Origin: Macquaria australasica
Lineage: Eukaryota > Chordata > Actinopteri > Centrarchiformes > Percichthyidae
Direction of reading: 5' to 3'
Length of the DNA: 64,000 bases
NCBI GenBank assembly: GCA_005408345.1
Contig: SEMN01000012.1
Span: forward strand, 2,616,501 to 2,680,500
Numbering within the stretch: the first letter of the stretch is position 1; each line of letters begins with the position of its first letter. The position numbers and the translations under genes were made by a program. The notes under the pieces were generated by a model. That model did no database searches and was not told the origin of the DNA. It worked only from the letters and a program-made list of their open reading frames with translations. Of this stretch, positions 22,901-35,255 are shown piece by piece.

Positions 22901-25900
22901 CCGCTTTGCTCCCTCCTCGCCATCCTCTACGTGCAGGTCAGTGACCACCCTGACTCAGTTTCCACGCTGGTCGTCCCCTATTCCGTCCTGGAGGTTACCC
23001 AGTTTTGGTTTGGTCCCTTCTCCCCGGCACTGGCCTGACGTCAACCTTCTCTGCCTGCCCGCTCTCCCAAGCCCAGTCACTGCTCGAACTCAAATTACCT
23101 GTTCATTTAATAAACTGTGCCGAACTGTTTAATCCAAGTCTCTTTGTTTGGTCTCTGCGTGCTGGGTCAACACGACGCCTCTTAACACAGCCTCACAGAG
23201 CTGCTAGCATGGCCGTGGACTCTTAGGGTCGGGTTTTGCTCGATCAGAACTAGTTCGTAAGACGCGTTGTCTGACCACATCGGAAATCAAAAGTGTTTAT
23301 AGTTGTTCTGAACAGCTACACTTGAAGGCGGAGTGAAAAGTCTGAATACTGACATCACTACTCACATTTCTGATCTGCTGGAGAGTCCTTGAAATAGCTG
23401 AAAATGATTCCATTGGGAGGTTCGGCAGCAGACTCATTCTGTCCAATCACAGCAGTTACGCTAAGAAAGTATGCATCGCTTATATCAGAGAGAAATGACA
23501 CATCAGCTTGTAGAGTTGGTGCGTCCACCCAAACCACATTAGAGGAACTGGGGAAACAAATAAGACAAGAAAAACTGTCAGACAGAAAGGCCGCATTAAA
23601 AACTGGGGTGGGAGTTTGAAAGACGTTAGTGTCAACCAGCATGAAATGAAAATTATGGGAAATGTAGGGTCAGCTTTTTGGAGCTTGACCCACACTAGAG
23701 ACTAAAGGTACATACTATAATCATATGTCTTCATTAGTTTTAAACACATCTCTAGTTTTAATCCTGCTGTACATGTGTAAACAGTCCATAAATGCTTTAT
23801 AAACACACTGTAAATTGTTAGGAGCCAATAATAAATATCTTGTTAAATATCTGTTATTCACTAGAAACAATTTCAAACCCTAACCTAAAAAGGGATTTGT
23901 ACATGAGCATAATCAAATAATAAATGTTATTTATGCAGTATCAAATTGCGGTAAGCTATAATAAAGATATTCATTTAAATATTCACATTTATTAACAATT
24001 CAAGCCCTAATCAAGCAAGTGTGTCCATCCAGCCATCCATTTACCCTTCGGGTTTTAGAGGAGCACTTCACTAATTTGTCCACCTCCTCTGACTATGAAT
24101 TACATTCCAGTTGGGTGCTGTTGGACATTGATCATATTACAACAAAGTTAGTGTGTATTTTCTGGTAAGCATAACTGTGAAATGTATATTAAGAACCAAG
24201 GCCTGATCTGGAATTATTTAATTAAATTATATATACAGTTTTTACCCTTGGTGTAGCACACAAATCACATGATTGTACGCTTGTTTGTTTGTACAGTGTA
24301 AAGCAGAGATCCTTTTAAAAGAATGTTTTAAACTGGCAGCAGGTAACCTAACCTAACCTTGACACTGAGCCGATATCCACTCTGAATCGAAGCCCTGGCG
24401 GGATTTGGTCGTAACTCCACTCCAGAACGTTGTGAAGATTGCGGCAGCGCAGGGTCACGTTGGTCGGCGGCTTCACTGTGGAAACAGACACACAGATGTC
24501 AGACTGCAGATATTTTTGAGGCATTCAAGTTTGACAGTGAACGTCTTCAAACACCAAAACAAAACCATGAAATAAATATCAGACAGCCAAATTGTTATGA
24601 CGTAGTTGGACCTCCCTTTCCCTTACAGAATTCTTTTACCCAGAATAGTGCTAGCAGCAAAATATTGGCTAGAAATTTGTTGTTTGGAAAGCGATAGTCT
24701 GACAATAACACGGCCTTTCAATGAGGAGAAATCCCCCCTCTGTACAGAAGAGCTTTTATGATCATTTAGAGTCTCAGCTCAACCCTCACACTGCCCTTCT
24801 TGTCAATGAGTTTGAGTCTGTAAAGTAGTACCACAAACTTCCCACCAGAGGGCACTGCATGAAAACTCAATACTCAACACAATATACTCCTGGTGAACCT
24901 CTGCCAGTGGGTCTACGTGGTTTTCCACATACAGACACGGTAGCATACATAAATCTATAATACACCATTAGTCCAAGAGCTCAATGTCAGGCAATATTTT
25001 AGCTTTCAATACAGACAAAGTGCAGATGCGTATCAATTTCTTTAAACTCAGCTGTGGCTGTGGGGAGATAATGAGCAGAACTGCAGCTTCACTCCTGCAC
25101 TGGAATCTTTCAATCTAATCCACCATAAACGTTCTCTTCTTCTCTTCCGACGCACACCGACTTAAAGACGTTTCCTCTCAGGGCAGATACTTCCTCAAAC
25201 CCAAGTAACAAAAGCAGAGCACAGAAAACAGACAGCATTTTCCCTTTACCCCTGATCCTCAATTCAGAGCTGTGACTTACAGTTTAATGTAATTTCAGCA
25301 GCATTACAAGAAGACCAAATGATTTTAACAGCAGGGCTGATAACCTGTGTGGACACCAGTTCTCTATCCAGTGCATGTTTACACAAGCCTGATATCTCAT
25401 CTGTTACAGGAAGGACATGCTTCATAGCATTGCACAGTTATTGTGTCCACACACCGCAAACACACACACAAGTGATTCCTCTGCTTGCTTTGAGTTTTCT
25501 TTTTTGAACAAAGCATCAAATATAAATCCTCCAAAAGGCTCCCACTTATATCAACTTTTTGTTTCAGAGATTGCACATTTATCATGCAGGCAGAAATGCT
25601 TGTTTTAGGCTGGCATACTGCATGCAGGCGCTGTGGAACTGGTTCTCTTCAAATCTCTCTGTCAATATAAATGGAGCCAAAGTGGTTGGTTTAAATAACT
25701 ACACCAGCTCAGGTACACATTATCAGATCCTCACGCTAATGACTTTTTCCTCTTGTGTCTTAAAGAAAAGACTGACTTTGGCCTGGCCTGGCCCTTTAAG
25801 ACATTTTAAAGTTCAAGAAAGAAGACAAAAGGTTTCGATTAAGCTTTTTGGATTAGTTGCCACACACTATCGAAGGCCATTATCCTAAAAAAAAAAAAAA

Positions 25901-28900
25901 ATCGAAGGTACATTCCAGTTTCATTTCCTCTGAACTAACATTTACATGCCTGCACGTGATAACATGCACCCACGCAAAGAGAGAGGATCAAAAACAAACT
26001 GACGTGAGAAGAGAGTAAGAGCGAAATCTCAGAGGGAGACATGTGTACTGTAAAAGAAGTGATAACCGCAACAGTAAAGTTGGTTGCTGAGGCCTGTCAC
26101 CACAAGGTAGCTCTAGACCCACATGCACACACTTAACCACACGATTTAATTTCACAATTTTAACTTACGTTTTATCTTCTATCAGTTTGTTACATTTTAT
26201 TTTTAACACAAGCTGAAAGTGCAAAAGATCTTGCATGTTGAGAAAATATATCACTGAGTATTCAAATAAGTTGTACCCATTAAACCCCATCTGTGAAAGA
26301 ATTTAGGAATACTGGACAAAACCTTTACTGGTTTAAAGATTTACAGCAAGGATATATTCACAATCCCATTGCATTAATGCACAACTTTATGTATAGTAAA
26401 ACAATATTATATGAATTGACAGTTTTCAAAGCTCCTTTACAGTTTTTATCTTAAGGTTACACATTTAAAATTAAAACTGGGAAACTGATTTCAATCAACC
26501 AATTACAGAAAGGTCAGAATGTGAACTGGAACACTGCGCATTTTTATGAGTGAAGCAGATTGTAAGTGTCACCTTATGAAGACAGAAGCAACAGTAGCAG
26601 ACGAGGTTGACAGATTTGTGCATACAAAGCAAAAACCTTCAGAAGCAGGAAGAGAGAGCAGATGCTATCTGCCTTAAAAGGAGGTCACTTGTGATGTGTG
26701 TGACACTGAAAACATTCCTGAGTACTGCTACAAAACACTTTCAAAATGAGTTCATAAACACACACACACACATATACATACATACATATACAGCAGGTAA
26801 AATTTTTCTCAGTAAATATATTTGTAATGGGGCTATTGTAATGAACTTTTCACCAAATGTCAGCAACAACCCATGCAATCCACACATGCAAAGAAATCAA
26901 ACCATAGATGTCCATAAATTATGTGTAATAATGTGAAATGACACAGGGAAAAAGTATTGAACACATGAAGAAAGGGAGGTGCAAAAAGGCATAGAAAGCC
27001 AAGACACCAGCTGAAATCTATCAGTAATTAGAAAGCAATCCTGCCCCTTGTCAGTGCAAATTAATATCAGCTGGTTCAGCCTATAAAAAGGTGTCACACA
27101 AGACCTTAGCTACCTTATTGTTGCAAAACATACTGATGGCATTGGTTACAGAAGGATTTCTAAACTTCTGAATGTTCCAGTGAGCACTGTTAGGGCCATA
27201 ATCCGGAAGTGGAAAGGACATCATTTCACCATAAACTGGCCACGAGCAGGTGCTCCTCGCAAGATTTCTGACAGAGGAGTGAAAAGAATTATCAGAAGAG
27301 TTGTCCAAGAGCCAAGGACCACTTGTGGAGAGCTTCAGAAAGACCTGGAATTAGCAGGTACAATTGATTCAAGGAAAACAATAAGTAATGCACTCAACTG
27401 CCATGGCCTGTATGCACGCTCACCACGCAACACTCCACTGCTGAAGAAAAAGCATGTTGAAGCTCGTTTAAAGTTTGCTGCACAACATTTGGACAAGCCT
27501 GTGAAATACTGGGAGAATATAGTCTGGTCAGATGAGACCAAAATTGAACTCTTTGGATGCCATAATACACACCATGTTTGGAGGACAAATGGCACTGCAC
27601 ATCACCCCAAAAACACCATACCAACAGTGAAGTTTGGAGGTGGGAACATCACGGTGTGGGGCTGTTTTTCAGCATACGGTACTGGCATAATTCATATAAT
27701 TGAAGGAAGGATGAATGGAAAAATGTACCAAGACATTCTTGATAAAAATCTGCTGCCATCTACCAGGATGCTGAAGATGAAACGAGGTGGACATTTCAGC
27801 AAGACGATGATCCCACACACACAGCCAAGGACACTTTCAATTGGTTTCAGAGAAAGAAAATAAAGCTGCTAGAATGGCCCAGCCAATCACCTGACTTGAA
27901 TCCAATTGAAAATCTATGGAAAGAACTAAAGATCAGAGTTCATAGAAGAGGCCCACAGAACCTTCAAGATTTGAAGACTGTTTGTGTGGAAGAATGGGCC
28001 AAAATCACACCTGAGCAATGCATGCGACTAGTTTCTCCATACAGGAGGCGTCTTGAAGCTGTCATTACCAACAAAGGCTTCTGTATGAAGTATTAAATAA
28101 ATTTCAGTAAGCGTGTTCAATACTTTTTCCGTGTCATTCCATTTTATTACACATAACTTAATTTCTGAACTTATTTGTTTCGGTTTCTTTGTTTGTATGG
28201 ACTACTTGGGTTGTTACCAACATCTTGTGTAAATTTCATGTCAATGGCACCTTTTTTAGAAATATATTTACTGAGAAAAATGGTGATGTGTGTGTTAAAT
28301 ACTTATTTATTAGGTGCCCAGAGAAATGTTAATTTTGCACATAAAGTAAGAGCAAGTCCCACAATGTGCAATGCAATAATTACGTTCAATAAAATGATTA
28401 TGTATGTAAATGGTAGCATGCAAGTACAATAAGTTTACATTATCCCACACTTGAACGTTCGCATAACATAACTTTCATATATTGAGGTGGTAGACTTTTT
28501 TTTTCTCTCTCTCTCTCTCTCTCTCTAGAAATGCAAAAAAAAAATCAATCTGAAAAAATGAAACGCATGAAATAAAATGAATATACAATATAATATCCAA
28601 GAATCACGATACTTAAGTGAATTGACCCCACCCCCACCCCTAATAAAGACATGGACACACTGCACAAATATATGAAGTTCACACACATCAAGAAAATGCC
28701 ATCAAAGACTATGTAATTACTAGAATCATGCATCAAGTGTTTAACCACACAGAACAGTGAGCTACACACCCACGTGGCTTTCCTGTCACTGCAGTGTCTT
28801 AGCCATGTTAACTGTGTGAGCCAAAGACCTTTTCCACAGCAGACATCTGGACCTGAGGCATGAAATGAACAGGTCCATGAAATGTCCCAGTAAGCCCTGA

Positions 28901-31497
28901 CAGCGAGCCAGCATGCACGATACCAAAACTCTGAAAGTAGCTCACCTAAATGGCATTCAGTCGTTATTAATGTTATTAATGACACCTGTGCTTTTCCTGC
29001 TATGACAAGCCAAAACGTCTGCTGTGAAAAAGCTTAGTAATTGCAGCTTGTGTCCAGGGCCCATATCTATCAAGCACCACAGAGTAGGAAATCACTCCTA
29101 ATTAGGAGCAAAAGCAATATAAACTTGCCTAACAGAGCATTTAGGAGAGCTCCAGATGTGTCCTAATCTGCCTTAATATCTCAGCTTAATTACAACAGGT
29201 AAAAATTAATTAAGGGTCTCTTTTTTTTTAATTAAATTTATTTCAAATCATAGCTGGGCTATAATATTTAAGAGGTGGTGGGATGGTGTCTTTGGATGGT
29301 GTCTTTGGATGGTGGGAGGAAGCCGGAGTGCCCGGAGAGAACCCACGCGGACACGGGGAGAACATGCAAACTCCACACAGAAGGGCCCCAGCCGGCCGGG
29401 CTCAGATACTTCAAGGACTGTGTCAACATCACATGAGACGAACAGCAGTTCAAGAGAGGATTTCAATTCCCCTCACAAATTTCACTTCGTGTGGAAACTG
29501 ACTGCTGCTACGGTAAACAGAAAAAATTACATAGGTCATAAAATCTTTGTCTGACATGTTTGTTAATTGCATATTAACAGTGTTTGGGAGGTTTGTCATG
29601 CTGTATGCACTGGGGCTGCACTGGGACACTAAGACACTTAAATTGAGATAAATATGTGTCAACAATCCCTATTCAAATAAATCAGTGTTTACATCCTGTA
29701 ATTGTGTTGGAATATAAAGAAATCTCTTTTAACTTGTTTTGTCATCAATTCTTCAGTGTTATTGCCTTATTACCTAGTAATAAGACAACAATCTTATTAC
29801 CTAGTAATAAGACAACAAAAAACAGAAAATAACTGAGAAGCTTGAATGTTTGGACAGTTTTGCTTGAAAATTGACTTTAATTATTATGCGTTTATCAAAA
29901 TAGTTGTTGATTATTTTTCTGTGAATCAACTAACTCAAGTACTAAACTCTACAACGTTGGCAAGGGGTCCTTTAAGGTGGTCAGACAACTTTGTGCTCAC
30001 ACAACACAGCTGAGCTCATACCGACTGTCTGGTCTGCATGTCAATGTATTATTTATACAGTCTGGGTGCATTAATGCTTTTATTTAGAGCTGTTCACTTC
30101 TGATTGCATCACTGAAGATGAATTTTAGCATCAAAGTGTGCAGCAGCAATTCCCACAGACTGCAGAGGACACATGTTCACTTGATGCCTTAATAGGATAA
30201 TTGGTTATGTTCCATAAATGGTCATTAATAATTTTTCCATCTGCAACAGCCATATTGCAGGCATTAGTACACCAGCCAGGGCACAACATAAGATATGAGA
30301 GGATAGAGATGATGTAAGGGGAAGGCAAGATAATTAAAAAGGTATTGTCTGAACATCCTCCTGGCTGTGGTGCCATCAGTTCAACGTCCCCAGTTGTAAA
30401 TCCTGGACATCTCTCACTGACCCTGCCCCTCATTTTGTGGTGCTTTCTGTGTGTCTTATATATATCAAATGAAGATTAAGAAAAGAAGATTAAAGAACTG
30501 CTCCCCCTTTTCAGCAATTTCTAAAAAGAAATAAACATGTGCAAGTGTAGCAGAGTGCACAATATTCCAGTTTGTGTCCCATTTCTCGTGTATAACTGCA
30601 TGTATGTTTGGCTTCAGCTGGGTTTGATTGAATCTGCGTATGTCTTAACTGGACAACTTTGCAGAAATACATCACACAAACAAAGGGTCTTGGGTAATAC
30701 TGAAAACTACAAAAGAGGAAATAAAGAAAACCCAAAAAAAAAACAGAAGGCAAATTTACTTCATCAGTAGGTTTTGTTCATGCAGTCATCCATATGCAAG
30801 CTTATGAGTCTATCCGATTTACCGTATACACATCATAATTATGTGTAATTATGTGTATGTTTGACAGTTAATTTAAAGGGTTTTCTGGGGTCAAATGTTC
30901 ACAAGGTAGCAGTGATTTAAGAGTTATTCCAGCTAAGATGTGACATCGTCCTTACGGCTCCTCTCATAACAAATTAAGCCTTTTATAGTTGTTTACATGC
31001 TCAGACATGCTTAAATTACAGTAACTGTGGGCAACGTTAGCTGTTAGTGTTGCTTGGCTGTAGCGTCTTCGCATAAAACCCAGAAAAAGGTTGCCAATGA
31101 CAGAAAATATTATTTTAACCTTAAAATACCATCTTCACACACTAGAATCGGCCGTGTTTATACGTTACAGGGGGGAAAACACCACTCCCCTGATAGCAGG
31201 CCGATCGCTGTTAGCCAATGGTCCGTCCTCACCTCACCTTTTTCTACAAAACAGCCATGGCATGCCGCATACAACCTGCCATTCAGATTGAATGACCATT
31301 TCGTGTGTCGTGTGACAAATTCTGATTCATTCGGCGGTTCCGATGTGTGGGACCAAGCTAATGTTAGGATTTTAAACACAGATTGAAGTTAGCTAGTCCA
31401 TGAAAAGAGCGAGTAAACGTAGGTACTTACCGTGGGCCGCTGCTACATGTAACATGGCAACAAAGAGTAAAACAGGATGACATCTTGCCAGGGCCAT
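19959..31497 (-). CDS. ifngr1: Interferon gamma receptor 1 (CRFB13/17 type)
   Basis: Ligand-binding chain of the interferon-gamma receptor, a single-pass class II cytokine receptor. Seven coding exons: 31497-31431, 24475-24358, 23547-23366, 21894-21695, 21324-21147, 20587-20472 and 20321-19959; phases 1,2,1,0,1,0; 407 residues. Residues 1-22 form the signal peptide (MALARCHPVLLF...). Two fibronectin-III domains follow, with VKPPTNVTLRC..NVLEWSY, KCFVDFPSV and TQEYCNLP. The membrane segment IITSVLALALISVAFILFMVY is near residues 253-273. The tail has FPSSM where mammals have the JAK1 motif LPKSL, and GYEKRELLV..EGYR near the C terminus, matching the mammalian STAT1 docking site GYDKPH and its end. 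Donors of exon 2 (GTTAGG) and exon 5 (GTTGAG) are weak. Teleosts carry two ifngr1 copies; which one this is cannot be told here. Intron 1 holds a Tc1 copy and intron 3 a solo LTR. Alternative: another crfb, unlikely given tail and neighbours. Confidence 0.9.
20588..21146 (-). other. ifngr1: Intron 5 of ifngr1
   Basis: No repeat or coding signal seen. Its first bases (reading minus) are GTTGAG, so that unspliced RNA meets TGA immediately after exon 5. Confidence 0.6.
22520..23226. repeat. TGTTAGCAT-type repeat interrupted by a solo LTR
   Basis: Left part 22520-22656 contains GTTAACATCAGCGTGTTAGC and GAGCATGTTAACATGCTGATG, partly self-complementary. Right part 23188-23226 is CAGCCTCACAGAGCTGCTAG then CATGGCCGTGGACTCTTAG. 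In the uninterrupted family these two parts are close together (memory of a common teleost repeat). Confidence 0.55.
22657..23187 (+). mobile_element. Solo LTR of a retrotransposon (531 bases)
   Basis: Starts TGTTA and ends TAACA, the expected TG..CA inverted termini, and is flanked by the 5-base direct repeat CAGCC at 22652-22656 and 23188-23192. Inside are promoter- and terminator-like parts: GTACTTAAGTCC near 22808 and AATAAA at about 23108-23113. No internal gag-pol or second LTR is present, so it is best read as the product of LTR-LTR recombination. It lies in intron 3 of ifngr1, antisense to the gene, and interrupts an older repeat. The family is not identified; Ty3/gypsy is a guess. 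Confidence 0.8.
26791..28307 (+). mobile_element. Tc1/mariner-type DNA transposon, degraded
   Basis: The left end begins CAGCAGGTAAAAT after a TA. The inner left repeat (TTTTTCTCAGTAAATATATT, then TGTGTAATAATGTGAAATGA, then AAAAGTATTGAACAC) is mirrored on the right as GTGTTCAATACTTTTTCCGT, TTACACATAA and AATATATTTACTGAGAAAAA. The terminal repeats are therefore about 200 bases. The left end lacks about 25 bases present in the right one (the AAGTATT...CACCA part). The right end loses similarity near 28307 and lacks the expected closing ACCTGCTG. It is inserted in ifngr1 intron 1, opposite in orientation to the gene. Confidence 0.9.
27102..28096 (+). pseudogene. Tc1-type transposase, broken
   Basis: Encodes most of a DD34E transposase that would cut and paste its own element. 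From about 27102 the frame reads DLSYLIVAKHTDG then GYRRISKLLNVPVSTVRAII (paired helix-turn-helix, DNA binding), then a GAPRKIS linker. The catalytic block with WSDETKIELFG (first Asp) and TVKFGGGN follow. Near 27783-27800 the frame shifts by one base: the QQDDDP..TAK block (second Asp) and PDLNPIENLWKELK (Glu) continue in another frame to the stop at 28096. No start codon is present where the family has one, and the N terminus is short by roughly 15 residues, suggesting a small deletion. So at least two lesions; not functional. Confidence 0.88.
29275..29400 (+). repeat. Fragment of a widespread fish repeat
   Basis: Begins with two copies of GGATGGTGTCTTT, then GTGCCCGGAGAGAACCCACG and CGGGGAGAACATGCAAACTC CACACAGAAGGGCCCC. 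This block is found throughout vertebrate genomes in my memory; the family name is uncertain. Confidence 0.5.
29766..29819. repeat. Two tandem 27-base units, each palindromic
   Basis: The unit begins CTTATTACCTAGTAATAAG and continues ACAACAAT. Copies are 29766-29792 and 29793-29819, differing only in the last base. The first 19 bases of each form an inverted repeat with arms CTTATTAC/GTAATAAG. Confidence 0.9.
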
Positions 31498-32488
31498 AAC
31501 GTTACTCAGCTGGCGACACAGCGCCCGTTGTTTGTGTCAAAGTTTGTATCACAGGGAGACACTAACTAATCAAACGTTTTAATGCGACGCTGCTGGAGAA
31601 CAACAACAGCACGTCTCCCGAAAGCAGCTGCTTCTTGAGCTGAGATCCGTTGGAGCAAAAGCGGATATTCCTTGCAGCCCTCCCCAAACCTCGTAAATCT
31701 ACCCTTCCAAATGCCGCATGGCACAAAGCTAACAGCTCAATAGTGAGACAGCGCATCAGCTTTTATTAATGGGAGGGAACGCCCCCACCCCCTATCCGTG
31801 AGATAGGCTACAACCTGTGAAAGTAAAACTACTCTACTCTGGACGAATAATGAAAAAGGTGTCAGTATAATAGCTATTTGGCATCGACTACAAAGCAAAA
31901 ACAACAACAACGTCAAGTAGCATACTTGACAAAACACGTCGTTTTTAACATCAATTGTTGATACGTCTTCTCTAATAAAGTCCTGCTGTGCTTTTCAGGT
32001 CGTTTTTCAGTATTTTTGCGTCATTTATTTGAGCTCAAGTCAAAATGCAATTATGTCCGATAGCACCTGAATGCAGCAAAAGTTGGCTGGTGTTTATACC
32101 GCAGTGTCGGGAAATTACCAGTTTTTCCACGGACTTTTCCTGTCAGGAAAGACATTATTCTTTTGAATAAATAAACTAATGTGTTAATTGGCTGGGTTGT
32201 GAGCATGAGCACACCTGTATGGGATTTCTATTAAACAACCCACTGACAAAAGATAAATGAAAGATACATGAAATTGACCTCTAGATGTACCATTATTGAA
32301 ATAGAACAAGTCTACTTATACATGCTATCGTATTACTATTAAAACAAATAGACTATTTGTTGGATCCTCTTTGGTTCAGGTCTGTTCTGAATAGAACAAA
32401 CATAGCCTATGTTTGGATACAGACCTTGAACCTAAACTCAGTCTGCACATAATGTTACAGTTTCCTCTGTGGGATACTTCCCCCATCC
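31498..32488. other. Region between ifngr1 and the epcip-like gene
   Basis: Upstream of the ifngr1 start (to the right, minus strand). It contains CpG dinucleotides around 31505-31720 consistent with a promoter, and no recognised repeat. No TATA box in a convincing place for either gene. Confidence 0.35.
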
Positions 32489-32496
32489 TGACGTCA
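32489..32496. promoter_or_regulatory. Perfect CRE palindrome (TGACGTCA)
   Basis: Full cAMP response element. It lies about 80 bases before a strong splice donor (CTTGAG|GTGAGT, donor at 32575), so it may belong to the promoter of a non-coding first exon of the epcip-like gene, whose coding exon has an acceptor-like CCATAG just before it. The link is an inference. Confidence 0.45.
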
Positions 32497-33570
32497 GCTG
32501 GATGTGGGAATTTTGCTCCACATCCCATCCTCAAACTGACGCATTCACATATCAGCTCTTCGGCAGCAACTTGAGGTGAGTTACACACCAGAAATCTGGG
32601 AAACTTATCTGTGTATCTGTGTACTAGCATTGATGAACATTTAGTGTACTTTAAAAGCTGTTAAAAATGTATGTTTGTGTCCTGCAGTTAACTCCTGTAG
32701 TCCGTAAAAGGAACAGAGAGCCAAGCCTGCTGTATATTCTCATATTACATTACATAGCTTATGCATTCCTGTGTCTGTGTTATGTAATGGAAACATTCTC
32801 GCAAATCTGTTCTGATGGGAGACTGTAAAATGTGTCACAGAGAAACTACAACTGACTGTCCCTTTTCATCCTACTTTGAACTTCTGATTTTCTCCGGAGA
32901 AAAAATGAGACAGAAGAAGTGGCGAACGTACTCATTTCAGTGAGTTTTAACAGGGCAAACTTCACCCCAGGCCCACAAAAATGATTCTCAATAGCCTCAT
33001 ATTTGAGGTTTGAGTCACCTCAGGTCCAAGTCAGCGATTCATAGCTAAGCCAGATATGTGGTCAGACATTCATTCATTTTTATCTTAGTGGGTGGAAAGT
33101 CTTGACTTCAATACTTATTGTACTTTTGACACAAGGAGGTGTGGAGTAAACAAATTTGCGGCCTGGCTTGAACTGTATGTTGTGATTCACTGTTTAAATA
33201 CCGGTCAGCATCTCCCTCGTCTACCTATCCTATCTTCCCTTTGCTCTTTGCATTAGTTGGCATAACAGCATACCATCATTTATACTGCTGTTGTTGGTGG
33301 TGAAGCTGTAAGGTTTGTTTCAATAGAAACCCCTTGCAAACACTAGAAGCAGTTGAGTTTTTTTCTTAATTTAAAAGAGTCAGCAAACTTCTATCACCTT
33401 GTTGTATGAAAGCATGTATTCATCTTGGATTGTTTTTTTTGTTTTTCTACGCTGCTTGGATATATTTTGCTTCATGTCTTTCCTCTTACAGCTACTGCAG
33501 TGTCAGAGAGAATAAGAGCATTAGCCCAGGATAGCTTGAGTATGGGGAGGCCATCATTAAAGACATGTTT

Positions 33571-33830
33571 TTAAAGGAATAGCTTTCTTGCCGAGATGAT
33601 GAGAAGATCGATACCACTCTCATATCTGTCTGTTAAATATGAAGCTAGGCAGCAGCCTGCTAGCTTAGCTTAGCATAAAGACTGGAAACAGGGGAAAACA
33701 AAGTTATGGCTTTACTAGGCGTCGTGTGCCGAACTGTTTCTTGGCTAGTAGCAGTAACTTGATACGTACGGATTAAATATCACGTTATTAGTGAGCTTTA
33801 AAGGTTCTGGCAGGGTGATTTTGTTACCTT
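33571..33830 (+). repeat. Half copy of the fold-back repeat seen at 49 kb
   Basis: Begins TTAAAGGAATAGC, has CTTGCCGAGATGATGAGAAG then ATCGATACCACTCTCAT, AGCTTAGCTTAGCATAAAGA then CTGGAAACAGGGG, and TTAGTGAGCTTTAAAGGTTC. These match both arms of the element at 49099-49652, but only one arm is present here. Confidence 0.7.
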
Positions 33831-34658
33831 CAGATTATCATTAGATCTATCCTTTAAGAACAGCTGATCACCTAATGCACATAACAGTGCTGTCATCTTA
33901 TAAGTTAAATAGCTTCTTTTTCATCATTAAAAATAATTAAGATAACATTCCTTCATACAGTAAGTAAAACACAGAAAAGTAAAGAACCCTAAAAGCCCCA
34001 CTGGTGGGTCAGTAAGTACAAACTCGTGCACTGCAGCCAAACAGTGTTCAAACCCACAAAACTGTGTTTTAAATTCTAGTGGAGATCTTAAAGATTTCAA
34101 ATACACCAGGGTGAATTTTGTGTGTAAATGATGCACAAACCATCTACAATGTTTACATTTCAGGGAGTGGTGCAGCCACGAAAATCATGGCACCTTGGGT
34201 TTGAACATTTCACTCAGTGTAAACATCATAGAGCTTCAATGAATAGCTGAAACAAACATACAGAATACATGTGATACTGCCAGACAGTGTGGAATAGGAG
34301 AATTTTTCCAACATAAAAATAAAAGAGGGGAAACTGGATGTAAAATATACTGTAGATGATAATAACTCACTTCTGTTTAATGTCACACAAGGCCAAAGGA
34401 AGAATGTAGCGGTCAACTCCGTCCTGGCTTCAGAATGAGGCCGAAAGTCATGTTCCTGGTTTATTATTGCCAAACCAGAAAATTTACCCAGACCTTTGTA
34501 AAAGCCAACATTTCAAAACAATGTTTTCCCTGGAATCGCAAAGTGGCCTCCACAGTTATAATTTTCTAAATGTGTGTGTGTGAAATTCAATGTGGCCAAA
34601 CAATGTATCCCTAACTGTAGTGCAGGAAGAACACACCCATCCTAGACTCTCTCTATCG

Positions 34659-34661
<3 letters not shown>

Positions 34662-34743
<82 letters not shown>
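34662..34743. repeat. (TG)41 microsatellite
   Basis: About 82 bases of uninterrupted TG, the longest simple repeat in the window. The open frames through it (Cys-Val or His-Thr repeats) are artefacts. Confidence 0.97.
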
Positions 34744-34744
<1 letters not shown>

Positions 34745-34954
34745 CAAAGTACTGATCCAAACCAGCTGTCAGTATGTCCACATCCCCTCTCTTCACGTCT
34801 GGTTAAGAAAATACTTAATGGATGAGAAACACACAGGGGAGCGACCTCAGAGCATTTTACTCCAATAACAAGAATCTCCTGTATGAAAGCTGACCTGAAC
34901 TAAAAGAGGGCTGGGTTTATTTACATGACCCTTGGTGCATTTTATTTTCATATA

Positions 34955-35255
34955 AACAATGGTGGTAGAAGCATTCAGATCCTTTACTTAAGTAAAAGTA
35001 CCAATACCACACTGTGAAAATACTAATACTACAAGTAAAAGTCCTGCATTCACAATCTTACTTAAGTAAATATATGTAAGTATTATCAGAAACATTTAAA
35101 GTATAAAAAGTAAAAGTACTCATTATGCAGAAAAATGGTCCCTGTCAGTGTTTTACTATTATATATAATGTTTTGGGGTTAATATTACTGCTGCATTAAT
35201 GTGTATGTTACATTTTACTTCTGTAGATGTTTAAGCTTGCACAAATATTTTTATT
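34955..35255 (+). repeat. Dispersed repeat, complete-looking copy
   Basis: Contains GAAGCATTCAGATCCTTTAC then TTAAGTAAAAGTACCAATAC, GTAAAAGTCCTGCATTC and GCATTAATGTGTATG. Same family as the split copies at 6335-7330 and 62262-62840. It sits about 230 bases upstream of the epcip-like coding exon. Confidence 0.55.

Larger units (their letters stand above)
24476..31430 (-). other. ifngr1: Intron 1 of ifngr1 (about 7 kb)
   Basis: Holds the Tc1-type element (26791-28307), a CT run at 28503-28526, a fragment of a dispersed repeat at about 29275-29400, a 27-base tandem duplication at 29766-29819 and otherwise AT-rich sequence. Several open frames of 60-146 codons, such as 31054-31386 (+), show no family resemblance. 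Confidence 0.6.

Noticed and set aside
28545..28985. 146-codon minus-strand open frame
   Set aside because: Hydrophobic but without family resemblance or a splice context; it lies in ifngr1 intron 1.
31054..31386. 110-codon plus-strand open frame near the ifngr1 start
   Set aside because: No recognisable domain, opposite strand inside ifngr1 intron 1; probably chance.
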